Part shown: one piece after another, positions 1 to 8,100 of the stretch
Layout: every line of letters begins with the position of its first letter
How positions within the stretch are numbered: position 1 is the first letter of the stretch
From: an uncultured Rhodospirillaceae bacterium
Lineage (GTDB): Bacteria; Pseudomonadota; Alphaproteobacteria; Rhodospirillales; UBA2165
Length of the DNA stretch: 13,934 nucleotides
Direction: 5' to 3'
Assembly (NCBI GenBank): GCA_913054205.1
Contig: CAJXJM010000020.1
Location: 1 to 13,934, forward strand
Position numbers and translations under genes: made by a program
Notes under the pieces: generated by a model
Seen by the model: the letters and a program-made list of their open reading frames with translations, nothing else
What the model was told of the DNA's origin: nothing
Databases searched by the model: none

Positions 1-131
1 GCCGCATTATTCTCGAACGGCATGAAGTGTAGGCAGTTCTGAATGTCTATGCGCAATTAGAGGAAACCAGCTTTCCAGCCGGGTTCGTTGTAGGTTTCGA
101 CATCGAGGAAGAAAAACCTCTGACGATTTTA

Positions 132-329
132 ATGAGTATCCATACGAAAGATGGTGAACAAATTCGCATCGAATTGGATGAAAGCGCTATTGTCGAGGCG
201 CTGATAAACTTTTGCATTAAAACAAAAGTGCCTGTCTCCCGAAAATCTAAAAAAACCGTCAAATTCACGGACGGAAAAATTTCCTTCGATATGTCATTGG
301 TAAACCCCTCTTTTTCCACTAACATTTAG
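132..329 (+). CDS. Hypothetical small protein, 65 aa from the only ATG (5' end uncertain, possibly truncated)
   Basis: I do not recognise the family. The ATG at 132 gives a 65-residue soluble protein rich in charged residues, with no signal peptide or membrane segment. The same frame is open upstream as far as a TAG at 30-32, and the extra translation (positions 33-131) reads like protein, for example PAGFVVGFDIEEEKPL just before the ATG. No ATG, GTG or TTG exists in that stretch; the only near-start is a CTG at 39-41, six bases after an AGG. The ATG at 132 has no visible ribosome binding site. The gene may therefore use an odd start, or be the 3' part of a gene interrupted by the TAG. It ends 29 nt before the cupin gene on the same strand, so the two could be co-transcribed. 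Confidence 0.42.
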   Translation: MSIHTKDGEQIRIELDESAIVEALINFCIKTKVPVSRKSKKTVKFTDGKISFDMSLVNPSFSTNI

Positions 330-358
330 GCTGAATTTTTTGACTGGGGGGACTTTCA

Positions 359-877
359 ATGTCCAATTCTGATTTAAAACTGCCTGCGATTGATCCAAAC
401 GATGTCGACCAGCATACCGGTACTTTCTATCCTGATTCAGTGAAGGGGAAATCCGAGGATCGTATAAAGCGGCGGCTCGGCGATGCTTTGGGGCTCACCC
501 ATTTTGGCGTCAATTATACTGTATTGCCATCTGGCTCCACTTCCGCGTTACGTCACTGGCACCAGAATGAGGATGAGTTTGTCTATATTTTATCAGGCGA
601 AGCAACGCTGATTTCCGATATTGGTGAACAGATTCTTGGGCCAGGCATGGCTGCAGGCTTTCCGGCTGGTAAACCCGACGGCCACATGCTGGTGAATAAC
701 AGTTCGGAAGATGTTGTCTATTTGGAAGTTGGCAATCGCACGCCGGAAGATGTCGTAAAATATCCTGAAAACGATCTCATGCTGACCAAAAAGCCAGGAG
801 ATCATCAATATTCAGATCGTGAGGGAAATCCACTTGGAGATAAAGTTGCGGGTGCACCGGGCAGTGATAATAAATAG
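359..877 (+). CDS. Single-domain cupin protein
   Basis: A 172-residue cytosolic protein of the cupin_2 type. The first cupin motif is at about residues 66-80 (HWHQNEDEFVYILSG), with presumed metal ligands H66, H68 and E73. The second is at about 96-112 (GMAAGFPAG...GH), giving the fourth ligand H109. Residues 40-64 and 115-127 supply the other beta strands, and the C-terminal 40 residues are polar and probably flexible. The start is well supported: a G-rich ribosome binding site (GGGGGGA) sits about 6 nt before the ATG. Small cupins of this kind include isomerases, dioxygenases and sugar-binding or stress proteins. The motif shows a metal-binding beta barrel but not the substrate, so no reaction is assigned. 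It faces a small minus-strand gene ending at 940, leaving 62 nt between the convergent ends. Confidence 0.9.
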   Translation: MSNSDLKLPAIDPNDVDQHTGTFYPDSVKGKSEDRIKRRLGDALGLTHFGVNYTVLPSGSTSALRHWHQNEDEFVYILSGEATLISDIGEQILGPGMAAGFPAGKPDGHMLVNNSSEDVVYLEVGNRTPEDVVKYPENDLMLTKKPGDHQYSDREGNPLGDKVAGAPGSDNK

Positions 878-939
878 GTTTAAATTGACGCGCCAAATTA
901 ACGCCGGGAAAAACTTGAAACAAAATTGTCTTTATCAGC

Positions 940-1110
940 CTAAATCGCAAACATGATTTTGAAGCTTTTTTGCGCCAAGGCATCATCCATATCTTCTAAA
1001 CCCATGCCCCACTCGCCGGCACAGTTTTCTTCGAGCCATTCTTCGATAACTCGGTAAGATTCGGTTGTCGTCAAATATGGAACCGTTGGACATTCTTTTC
1101 TCTCTCGCAT
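940..1110 (-). CDS. Small conserved-looking hypothetical protein, 56 aa
   Basis: Read on the minus strand from ATG (1110-1108) to TAG (942-940). The translation begins MRERKECPTVPYL, contains ESYRVIEEWLEENCAGEW in the middle and ends KSFKIMFAI. It looks like real protein: an amphipathic helix with paired glutamates, two cysteines (C7, C30) and two tryptophans, and no low-complexity runs. An in-frame TGA lies directly before the ATG, so the start cannot be moved far upstream; no strong ribosome binding site is seen. I do not recognise a named family. It converges on the cupin gene and diverges from the flagellin-like gene, sharing a 280 nt AT-rich spacer with the latter. It may be a shortened version of a longer protein. 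Confidence 0.5.
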   Translation of the reverse strand: MRERKECPTVPYLTTTESYRVIEEWLEENCAGEWGMGLEDMDDALAQKSFKIMFAI

Positions 1111-1390
1111 TCAAACGTGTTACTTCATCTCTATATCTAAGTAGTACAGCCCTCAACTACAACCCGGCAAATCAAATCAGACTCACAAAAGTTGATTTTT
1201 CGGAGTTATTTGCTGAAATTGTGATATTCATGAGAATTCTTGAGAAATCGGCCAAAATTTGTTAATAAATAGTTAATGAATTTGACTCTTGTAACCAATT
1301 CAAGGGCAACCCAATTAAATATGACGAAAGAAATCGTCAATATTGCGTGAAAACCGTGAGTATTGAGGTCCGACAGGAGGTCGGCAACCA
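1111..1390. other. AT-rich divergent intergenic region with CtrA-like box
   Basis: About 280 nt between the start of the small minus-strand gene and the ATG of the flagellin-like gene. It holds a perfect TTAA-N7-TTAA box (1262-1276), GANTC sites at about 1191 and 1285, and a perfect AGGAGG (1375-1380) 10 nt before the ATG at 1391. A short palindrome-like AGAATTCT lies near 1232. No convincing sigma70 promoter with correct spacing was found: TTGACT at 1282-1287 has no matching -10 at 16-18 nt. Confidence 0.5.
1262..1276. promoter_or_regulatory. Candidate CtrA binding site (TTAA-N7-TTAA)
   Basis: The sequence is TTAA, seven bases, TTAA: an exact match to the core recognised by the alphaproteobacterial response regulator CtrA. 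It lies 115 nt upstream of the flagellin-like start codon and about 150 nt upstream of the divergent small gene. A GANTC methylation site (GACTC, 1285-1289) is 8 nt away, the arrangement seen in some CcrM/CtrA-controlled promoters. In many alphaproteobacteria CtrA controls flagellar and motility genes, which fits the downstream gene. An 8-base match in AT-rich DNA can occur by chance. Confidence 0.45.
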
Positions 1391-2614
1391 ATGCCTCTAG
1401 CAGCCTTTAGCCCATCCGCCACACTTATAGGCACCCTGACCGGCGGGATAACCAGTATTGACCGCGTCTTGGTCACGCAAAGCGGTCGGGCGCAATCGCA
1501 AGCAGCTAGAAGCATGCAACAGCTATTCAGCTCGCGAATTGATGCCGCATTGGCAAATTTGGGGGCCTCCGATTCAACTGCCATTTCAGAGCAATTGCTG
1601 CGCGACCAATCTCACCTTATCAGTCGAAAAGAGCGGATGAACCAGGCGATTGGTGTGCTCAATCAGGCGCTGGATCAATTTGAGTACCTAAAAAATCATA
1701 TTGATTATTTACAGCAACAAATCACCGATTTGGAAAATGGAGATATTACCGCTGCGGCCTTGTCGGTGGATTGGGACAATAAACTTAGAAAAATAAATCA
1801 GTTGGCGAGCGCGGCGTCAGAATCAATCAAAGACGGCAGCTCCTATTACCAGAAGAACATTATTGAAAGCTTGTCGCGTAGCTCATTTGCAACGCAGACA
1901 CTTTTTGCACCTTACAACTCTGCCGGCGACACCCTTCAAATCGACGGTGTGTATTTAGGCACCGACTATTACATCACCGAGGATGGCAGTGGAGATTTTT
2001 GGAATTCAGATACCGGGTATGCTGCTTCGGAAGACGCCGTCGGCACGTTGACTGAATACTCATCTTATCCCGATACGGCAACGGGGATATCGGATAGCGT
2101 CACTAATTTAACGCTTAACAGCTTTACGGCATCGACCGGCGCAATCAGTTTCGATGTCTCGGGTACGGGTACGATCACCGGCACGGTTACGGGCGGCGGG
2201 CTTGCCCTACTTGATGCCTGGATTTATTCCGACTTTGACAACCAAACTTCGATTGACCAAGCAAAGGATGCGTTAGAAGTCGCCGAAGGTCTGGTACTCA
2301 CAGCTGAAGCAGAGTTTTTGAGTGATCGAGCGACGCTACAATCTAGGGTCAGCGTTTTCGATTCCTTGATCACCGGCATCGATAAACAAGTCGCTGACCT
2401 CGTTGAAGATATTCAAAGTGAAGCAGAGGCAAAGCTGCTCGCCACTCAATTGGAGTTTATATTGGCTCAGTTTAATTTCGCGCTTTTGGCAGCGCGCGGT
2501 AATAGCCTGGTTCAAAGTATTTTAATTTCTCAAGACACGGAAGACTTCGGCACCAATACAAATGCCGGGCGCGTTCTCGTAACGGTGGGCGCGACCATCA
2601 ATATCACAGCCTAG
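1391..2614 (+). CDS. Flagellin-like protein (orphan), 407 aa
   Basis: No family signature is certain, but the plan is that of flagellin. Residues about 30-180 are helical, including a coiled-coil stretch at 70-115. Residues about 183-285 are a Thr/Gly/Ser-rich beta insert with a TGTITGTVTGGG run. Residues about 287-382 are helical again and a short beta tail follows. In the C-terminal helix, IDQAKDALEVAEG, then RATLQSRV, then LATQLEFILAQF and NSLVQSIL can be laid along the usual flagellin end pattern (ID-A---V, R--LG--Q-R, LA-QAN, LSLL). It has no signal peptide, as expected for a type III export substrate. AGGAGG at 1375-1380 fixes the start, and a CtrA-like box lies upstream. No other flagellar gene is in the window. 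Alternatives are a hook-associated (FlgL-type) protein or a surface filament protein. Its 3' end converges on mutY with a 20 nt gap. Confidence 0.6.
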   Translation: MPLAAFSPSATLIGTLTGGITSIDRVLVTQSGRAQSQAARSMQQLFSSRIDAALANLGASDSTAISEQLLRDQSHLISRKERMNQAIGVLNQALDQFEYLKNHIDYLQQQITDLENGDITAAALSVDWDNKLRKINQLASAASESIKDGSSYYQKNIIESLSRSSFATQTLFAPYNSAGDTLQIDGVYLGTDYYITEDGSGDFWNSDTGYAASEDAVGTLTEYSSYPDTATGISDSVTNLTLNSFTASTGAISFDVSGTGTITGTVTGGGLALLDAWIYSDFDNQTSIDQAKDALEVAEGLVLTAEAEFLSDRATLQSRVSVFDSLITGIDKQVADLVEDIQSEAEAKLLATQLEFILAQFNFALLAARGNSLVQSILISQDTEDFGTNTNAGRVLVTVGATINITA

Positions 2615-2634
2615 CTGCGATCTATTAAATTTAA

Positions 2635-3693
2635 CTATTGAGTATGTTTCAACGCATGCGCGACAATCTTTTTCATGATCGTCGGTAGCGCATGTTGATG
2701 AAACTCGGTCTGGCGACACCATATCCCATCAATCGATTGGTCAGCAGAACAAGTGCCAGACACAACCTCAATTTCCAGATGAAAATGCGTAAATGTATGA
2801 CGTACCTTTCCTGGCATCTTTTCCCAGGCTGCCGTCAATGGCGCTTCATCAAAAGCCTTTTTTAGCGAATTCTTGCCTTCCCGCCAATCCGAGGATGGCA
2901 CCTCAATCATACCGCCCAACAGCCCTTTTTCAGGACGTCTGCGAAGTAGAATTTCACCTTCTGAATTCACCAGCCAAAAAGCCGTGCCGCGCCGAGTTGG
3001 CTTCTGTTTTTTAGGTTCCCGTGCAGGAAAATCTTCCGGAACCGCCGTTGATGTGGCTTTGCAACTATCAGACAAAGGACAAAGACTACAGCTCGGTTTT
3101 TTTGGTGTGCAAATCGTTGCGCCAATATCCATTAGGGCCTGGGCATAATCGCCAACGCGTTTGTCTGGTGTAAGCGATTGTGCCATTTCAACTATTTTCG
3201 GCTTTGATTTAGGCAGCGGCTCCGAGATTGCATAAAGACGGGCAACAACACGCTCAATATTACCATCCACCGGCGATGCTTTTTGGCCAAAGGCAATGGC
3301 TGCAATCGCGGCGGCTGTATAGGGACCGATGCCCGGCAAGCCTAAGAGATCACTTTCGTTATTTGGGAATCTGCCGTCGTGCTCGGTCGCGATGACTTTT
3401 GCACATTTATGAAGATTGCGCGCCCGCGCATAATAGCCAAGCCCTTGCCAGGCATGCAAAACATCATCCAAAGGAGCGGCAGCGAGGTCGGTGACCCTCG
3501 GCCAGGTTTTAAGAAAAAACTCAAAATAGGTCTTAACTGTCGCCACCGTGGTTTGCTGCAACATAATCTCGCTCAGCCAGACAAGATAGGGATCTGCTTG
3601 AGCGCCCGGTGCCGCGCGCCATGGTAAGTGGCGGCGATGGCGGTCATACCAGGACAATACATTTTCAGAGATATTTAGATTATGCGACGCCAT
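2635..3693 (-). CDS. mutY: A/G-specific adenine DNA glycosylase MutY
   Basis: The enzyme removes adenine mispaired with 8-oxoguanine or guanine in base excision repair. At 352 residues it has the usual MutY length. The order is: WYDRHRRHLPWR near the N-terminus; SEIMLQQTTVATV at 41-53 with the catalytic Glu (E42); the helix-hairpin-helix LPGIGPYTAAAI at 119-130; the catalytic Asp in PVDGNIERV (D143); and four 4Fe-4S cysteines C195, C202, C205 and C211 in the correct C-X6-C-X2-C-X5-C spacing. Residues from about 234 form the NUDIX-like C-terminal domain that senses 8-oxoG, with a FTHFHLEIEV strand at about 301-310. No key residue is missing. A TGA in frame 9 nt before the ATG fixes the longest start. 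The gene is divergent from the DUF721 gene, a common arrangement in alphaproteobacteria. Confidence 0.97.
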   Translation of the reverse strand: MASHNLNISENVLSWYDRHRRHLPWRAAPGAQADPYLVWLSEIMLQQTTVATVKTYFEFFLKTWPRVTDLAAAPLDDVLHAWQGLGYYARARNLHKCAKVIATEHDGRFPNNESDLLGLPGIGPYTAAAIAAIAFGQKASPVDGNIERVVARLYAISEPLPKSKPKIVEMAQSLTPDKRVGDYAQALMDIGATICTPKKPSCSLCPLSDSCKATSTAVPEDFPAREPKKQKPTRRGTAFWLVNSEGEILLRRRPEKGLLGGMIEVPSSDWREGKNSLKKAFDEAPLTAAWEKMPGKVRHTFTHFHLEIEVVSGTCSADQSIDGIWCRQTEFHQHALPTIMKKIVAHALKHTQ

Positions 3694-3779
3694 AGTGTTT
3701 CAAGTTACGTTGCTGGTTGTTGTTTTCTGCAATCCTCCTTAACATACAGCACGAACATCACCCATAAAAAATTTCGAGC

Positions 3780-4277
3780 TTGTCCATGACCATCCGCCGA
3801 TACCAATCACGCAGTATTAGTGCCACCGTTGAGAAGCTTACGCGGCCGATTTTCGGCAAACGTGGTTTTGGCCAAGGCACAATGATCGCCGATTGGCCGA
3901 ATATTACCGGCTCTGTTCTCGCCCGGCACACATTTCCTGAAAAGATAGTCTATCCTCGAGGCGAGCGCGGCAATGGCACGCTGCATCTCCGCATTGATAG
4001 TCCGGCACTGGCTTTGGAACTTCAGCATCTCGAACCGCAATTGCTTGATCGGATTAACACGCATTTTGGCTACCGCGCGGTGTCCTATATTAAGATCATC
4101 CAAGGTGCCTTGCCTGAAAAAGAAGAGGTTCCCGTAGAAGAAAAACGCGCGCTCACCGCTAATGAGAAACAAGCACTAGATGATCGCCTCAATTTGGTGA
4201 GCGACCCCCAATTAAAAGCGGCATTGCGTGGCCTGGGCACTGAGATAACCACTTCAAAAACTACTTCGAAGGACTAA
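3780..4277 (+). CDS. DUF721 (DciA-like) protein
   Basis: A basic protein of about 165 residues. Residues about 14-110 fit the DUF721/DciA domain: the IADWPNITGSVLARHTFPEKI stretch, then a beta strand of the form GNGTLHLRIDSPALALELQHL, then LDRINTHFGY and a strand ending IKIIQG. The C-terminal 50 residues are charged and probably disordered. DciA proteins interact with and help load the replicative helicase DnaB in bacteria lacking DnaC; that role is inferred from the family. The frame can begin at TTG 3780 or ATG 3786. Neither has a good ribosome binding site, and ATG 3786 (163 residues) seems equally likely. It is divergent from mutY across 86 nt and upstream of dsbA and smc, the usual neighbourhood in this class. 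Confidence 0.85.
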   Translation: MSMTIRRYQSRSISATVEKLTRPIFGKRGFGQGTMIADWPNITGSVLARHTFPEKIVYPRGERGNGTLHLRIDSPALALELQHLEPQLLDRINTHFGYRAVSYIKIIQGALPEKEEVPVEEKRALTANEKQALDDRLNLVSDPQLKAALRGLGTEITTSKTTSKD

Positions 4278-4477
4278 TTCCTGCCCAAAAATGGCCCAAT
4301 TTTCAATTCACTGTGAATAATACGCTTATAAATCAATTGTGACTGGGGATTTGGGCGGTTTTCTGCATAGTTATCCCCAACTTTCTGGTGATTTTTGTCG
4401 ATTTGGCATTGATCATCTCTTGTCGAGTGGCATTACGCCATTTATATTTATCAACATCTAGTGGTTAGGAGGCAGTT
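4278..4477. other. 200 nt intergenic region upstream of dsbA
   Basis: It holds one DnaA-box-like 9-mer (TTATCCCCA, 4371-4379; one mismatch to TTATCCACA). Its ATCCCCA part is complementary to TGGGGAT at 4344-4350, so a 7 bp stem with a 22 nt loop is possible. No T-run follows, so it is not an intrinsic terminator. AGGAGG at 4467-4472 serves dsbA. No clear promoter was identified. Confidence 0.35.
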
Positions 4478-5152
4478 TTGCCCGAACATGTAGTAATGAG
4501 AACAATATATAAAATATGTGGAATTTCCGCTGTTTTGGTGGCTATTGCTTTGATCGGCCTTGCCTCAAATGGCGCCTATGCGCAAAAAGCAGCATCGAAA
4601 GCCTCCCTCCCGCCGATAAATGAAATTTTATCAGAGCGCGTGCTGGGCAAGGCGGATGCGCCGGTAACCGTCATCGAATATGCGTCGATGACCTGTCCGC
4701 ATTGTGCCGCCTTTCATGCGGGACCCTACCCAGCTCTCAAGAAAGAATACATCGAAACTGGCAAAGTAAAATTCATTTTTCGGGATTTTCCGTTGGATAG
4801 ATTGGCCTTAGCTGCCGCGATGATGGCGAGATGCGCTCCGAAAGAACGCTATTTTCCGGTTGTCGACATAATTTTAAAAACCCAACAAAATTGGGCGCGC
4901 GTTGCGGACCCGGCGGCTGCGTTATCGCAGATCGGCTTACTTGCCGGAATCTCAAAAGAAACCTATCAGGCCTGCGTCAGCAACAAAGCAGTCTTCGATG
5001 GCGTGATGAAAATACGTAACGATGGCGATAAAAAATTCAAAGTACAATCAACACCGACAATTATTGTCAACGGGAAGACTTTCGAGGGTCAAGCAACAAT
5101 CGAGAAGTTACGTGAAGTTCTTGATGCTGAACTGGCAAAAGCCAAAAAGTAA
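4478..5152 (+). CDS. DsbA-family secreted thiol:disulfide oxidoreductase
   Basis: A periplasmic thioredoxin-fold protein that probably introduces or shuffles disulfide bonds. From the TTG start it has 224 residues. A signal peptide or anchor covers about residues 8-35 (RTIYK, then a hydrophobic run to NGAYA with likely cleavage after AYA). The thioredoxin domain starts near residue 60 with the active site C73-P-H-C76. A helical insert at about 105-180 carries two further cysteines (C119, C166), and the cis-proline loop STPTIIVNG has P193. The unusual TTG start is preferred because AGGAGG (4467-4472) ends 5 nt before it; an internal ATG at codon 7 has no such site. It lies between the DUF721 gene and smc (35 nt gap), as in other alphaproteobacteria. 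The partner protein (DsbB-like or reductant) is not in the window. Confidence 0.92.
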   Translation: MPEHVVMRTIYKICGISAVLVAIALIGLASNGAYAQKAASKASLPPINEILSERVLGKADAPVTVIEYASMTCPHCAAFHAGPYPALKKEYIETGKVKFIFRDFPLDRLALAAAMMARCAPKERYFPVVDIILKTQQNWARVADPAAALSQIGLLAGISKETYQACVSNKAVFDGVMKIRNDGDKKFKVQSTPTIIVNGKTFEGQATIEKLREVLDAELAKAKK

Positions 5153-5187
5153 ATAAGAGTAATTTGTGTAAGGGGGCATGGTAACCC

Positions 5188-8100
5188 GTGCAGTTTTCTA
5201 AACTTCGACTCACCGGATTTAAGTCTTTTGTCGATCCGACTGAATTGGAAATTAAGCCGGGGATGACAGGCGTTGTCGGCCCCAATGGTTGCGGCAAATC
5301 CAATCTTGTCGAGGCCTTAAAATGGGTGATGGGTGAAACATCAGCCAAGCAAATGCGCGGCAACGAAATGGATGATGTTATATTTGCTGGTTCGCGCAAT
5401 CGCCCGGCACGTAATAACGCCGAAGTAGCGCTCGCCCTCGGCAATTCTGATCGCCAAGCACCGGCGCAGTTTAACGAAACCGATGACCTCGAAGTCTCGC
5501 GTAAAATAGAACGGGAAAAAGGCTCGACTTACCGGATCAACTCAAAAGAAGTCCGTGCCCGTGATGTTCATTTACTATTTGCCGACGCCGCCAGTGGCGC
5601 GCGCTCAACAGCTTTGGTGAGCCAAGGCCAGATTGGTGAAGTCGTTTCGGCAAAGCCGGCCCAACGCCGTAAACTGCTCGAAGAAGCTGCCGGCATTTCA
5701 GGGCTTCATTCGCGGCGGCACGAAGCGGAACTCAGGCTGCGCGGTGCCGAAACCAATCTGGAACGCCTCGATGATATTATGGTGACCCTGGAAGCGCAGA
5801 TGCTGTCACTGCGCAAACAAGTCCGCCAAGCGACACGCTATCGCAATCTCAACGATCATATTCGCAAAGCCGAAGCAATTTTATTCCTAATCCGTTGGAC
5901 TGCAATATCTGTTGAAATGGAGCAAAGCAAAGAACTGCTGAGCGAAGCCGAAACTGCAGTCACGGAAATGACCAGCGTTGCGTCTGGCGCTTCCGTGGCC
6001 CAAGCCGAGGCTTCAAGCCAATTGCCGGAACTTCGCGAAAGTGAAGCCGCCGCCGCAGCTGCCCTCCAACGTCTGACATTGGACCGGGAAAGCCTAGAAG
6101 AGGAAGAATCTCGTCTCGCAGCGGCCCAAGAAGACTGCGAAACCCGGCTTGAGCAAGTTACCCAGGATATGGAGCGCGAACGCAATCTCGCCGCCGATGC
6201 AAATGCCGCAATCCGCAGTCTGGAAGAAGAAAACGAACGCATCACAAGCATCGAAGATGATCAGGAAGCTGCCATCAGTGAAGCCGGCGAAAAATTAGCC
6301 GGCGTTAAAACAGATTACGATGCCCAGGAAAATCACCTCAGTGAATTAACCGAGCGGGTGGCAGCCCAAGAAGCCCAACGCAATGATCTTGTGCGCCGCC
6401 GGTCAGAGCTTGAAACACGGGCCCAACGCCTTCGCGCCAGCAATGAAGAACTAACCGCGGAAATCGCCAAACTTGGAGAAGAGGCCATTGACCGCGAAGC
6501 CGTTGCCGCCGCCGAAGCCAAGGTTACCGCCGCCGCCGAAAATTTGGATCAATCCCGAACCAAAGTAGAAGCTGCCGAGCAAGCGCGCATCGAAGCGACG
6601 CGCAAATTGACCGAAACGCAAACTCAGTCTCAAGAAACGCTCGCAAAAGCGACCAAACTTGAAGCCGAGGCGAACGCATTGGCGGAACTTCTTGAAACAG
6701 GTGATCCGGATCTCTGGCCGCCGCTCATCGATGCAGTTACAGTTGAGCCGGGCCTCGAAGGTGCGCTTGGCACTGCCCTCGGTGATGATCTCAGCGCTGC
6801 GACTGATGAGGCTGCCCCTATCCATTGGCGGCACCTTGCCTCAAACGGCGATCAACCCAGCTTGCCAATGGGCGCTGAGCCATTGAGTAATTTTGTTAAC
6901 GGCCCGGATGCTTTGATCGCTCGGCTTTCGCAAATTGGCGTCGTTGCGGATAGTGATACCGGCTGGCGCCTATTGTCTCATTTAAAACAAGGTCAGCGGC
7001 TGGTCAGCCGGGATGGGGCGTTCTGGCGCTGGGATGGATTTACCTCAGCCGCCGAAGCACCTTCCTCAGCGGCCATTCGATTGCAACAACGTAACCGTCT
7101 CGCAGAAACGCGCGAAAGTTTGGAAAGCGCTCAATCTGCCGCCCGTTCTGCAGAGACCAATGTCGAAAACGCACGCCAAGCCGTTGAGACAACCACGCAA
7201 AATGAACAAAAGAGCCGCGCTTCGGTGCGTGAAGCGGAATCTACGCGTGAAACGGCGCAAGCCGAAATGGCCCAAATTCAACGCCAAACCACGGAAAACT
7301 CCTCAAAGCTTTCGGCTCGGAAAGACACAGCCTACCGTGTCGCCGCCGATCTGGAAGAAGCTGAAAGCGGTCTAAAGGATGTTGCTGAAGCCGAAAGTAC
7401 TTTGGCAGACGCCGAAGAGGGCCGCCGGGAAGTTGACAGTCTCCGCGCCGTCGTTGGTGAAAAGCGCGGCGAACTTGTCGAAGCGCAATCAGCTTTTGAT
7501 ACATTGAGAAACCAGGCAGAAGAACGCCGCAATCGCCTCCTTGCTATCGCCAGCCAAATGACAAATTGGAATAATCGCAAGGATGGGGCGGCCAAACAGC
7601 TAGAAGAACTCGGCGAGCGCAAACAATCTTTGGAAACCGAACGCGAGCGACTGGCTCAACAACCGGAAGAAATAAAGCGCCGGCATCAAGACATTCTCGA
7701 TAAAGTCGATGAAGCTGAAGAAAAACGCAAAGATGCTGCTGATCGATTGGCAGTCGCCGAGACCAAACTGGCCGATGCGGATCGCGAGCTCCGAGAGACC
7801 GAAGCCAAATTAGCGGCCGTTCGGGAAAAACGCGTACGCGCGGAAGCTGCGGTTGAGCAGGCTGAGCAGGCCTCCGAAGCCCTCATTGAACGCATGGAAG
7901 ACCGCCTCAATTGCGGACCGGGTGCACTTCGCGAGCTCTCCGGTATTGCCGAAGATGCTGAAATGCCGGAATTGGAAGCCGCCGAAAAACGTGTTGAGCG
8001 CCTCCTCCGAGAGCGCGAAAACATGGGACCGGTAAACCTTCGCGCAGAAGTCGAGGCGCAGGAACTCGGCGAGCAAATTGAAACCCTGACGACCGAGCGC

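Noticed and set aside
47..325. 92-codon minus-strand frame opposite the small left-edge gene
   Set aside because: Its translation is low-information and the opposite strand reads better as protein; it is an antisense shadow.
1065..1265. 66-codon plus-strand frame in the intergenic region
   Set aside because: It starts at TTG without a ribosome binding site, overlaps the better small gene on the other strand and spans the regulatory region.
2160..2205. GT/GC-rich repetitive stretch as a possible DNA repeat
   Set aside because: It encodes the degenerate TGT/TGG run of the beta insert; the units are imperfect and too short to be a tandem repeat element.
5178..5201. Seven-codon ATG frame just before smc as a possible leader peptide
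   Set aside because: The ATG is only 1 nt after the AAGGGGG site, too close for initiation, whereas the smc GTG is at a usable 11 nt.
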